Below are positions 21,858-21,977 of a stretch of DNA of 21,977 nt, one piece after another. Every line of letters starts with the position of its first letter. Positions within the stretch are counted from its first letter, which is position 1. This stretch comes from Silene noctiflora (lineage: Eukaryota; Streptophyta; Magnoliopsida; Caryophyllales; Caryophyllaceae): the NCBI GenBank assembly GCA_009801015.1, contig VHZZ01004251.1:52214-74190 (forward strand), read 5' to 3'. The notes beneath the pieces were generated by a model, which ran no database searches, was not told the DNA's origin, and worked only from the letters and a program-made list of their open reading frames with translations. Both the position numbers and the translations under genes were made by a program.

Positions 21858-21977
21858 TCTATACTATATAGTTAAAAGGCTGGTAAAAACATTTAATTTT
21901 ATTCCATGTCATTATCAATAATTGCTAAAAACATTTAATTTTATTCCATGTCATTATCAATAGTTACTACTATACTT
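21858..21977 (+). mobile_element. Helitron 5' terminus, running out of the window
   Basis: TCTATACTATATAGTTAAAAGG begins at 21858 after an A, matching the conserved 5' end of plant Helitrons (TCTATACTATATTAAAAG in many species) and their A/T insertion site. The body continues past 21977, so the 3' hairpin cannot be seen. Two 42-bp tandem units follow immediately (separate entry). Confidence 0.7.
21881..21964 (+). repeat. Two tandem copies of a 42-bp unit
   Basis: Units 21881-21922 and 21923-21964 differ at only two positions (GG/GC near the start and AA/AG at the end). They start 23 bases inside the Helitron terminus. The high identity indicates a recent duplication or a family-specific subterminal repeat. 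Confidence 0.9.

Overview
This is nuclear DNA from a flowering plant: introns with GT-AG borders, AT-rich intergenic DNA, telo-box and site II promoter motifs, and CACTA, Helitron and Stowaway transposon signatures. The recurrent TACGGAGTA and AAGACGGTCTTA words recall Caryophyllales genomes (beet, spinach, quinoa, Silene), but that placement comes from memory of such sequences and is tentative.

Layout. 1-2600 is repeat-rich: the end of a CACTA transposon (1-338), an LTR-like fossil (about 339-1515), unassigned DNA, and a Helitron-type terminal hairpin near 2064-2091 followed by very AT-rich DNA. 2718-5880 holds an intact five-exon gene for cytosolic 40S ribosomal protein S3 (uS3) on the + strand, with an approximately 82-bp minisatellite filling most of intron 1. 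6414-about 9930 starts at a well-formed Helitron 3' terminus (minus orientation). It contains a possible small four-exon minus-strand gene of unknown family with an internal exon duplication, and a promoter/5'-leader-like segment on the + strand that leads to no recognisable protein. 11277-13915 is an intact five-exon MscS-like mechanosensitive channel gene (MSL10 type) on the minus strand. 14000-17100 is intergenic, with a LINE/SINE-type tail, GGGTC-rich repeat DNA, a near-perfect hairpin and a probable Stowaway MITE. 17168-20478 is an intact five-coding-exon minus-strand gene for a MULE-transposase-derived SWIM zinc-finger protein, with a 5'-UTR intron reaching to about 21470. A Helitron 5' terminus begins at 21858 and runs off the window.

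The three confident host genes are unrelated in function (translation, membrane tension sensing, probable transcriptional regulation) and each appears to have its own promoter; there is no operon-like organisation. Reconstructed lengths are 240 aa (RPS3), 733 aa (MSL) and 722 aa (SWIM/MULE), all close to what I remember for the Arabidopsis relatives. I see no tRNA, rRNA, CRISPR or clearly new multi-gene system. The most unusual items are the exon-duplicated unknown gene inside the Helitron-bordered interval, the RPS3 intron minisatellite, a GC-AG intron in the SWIM gene, and apparent retention of acidic transposase residues in that protein.
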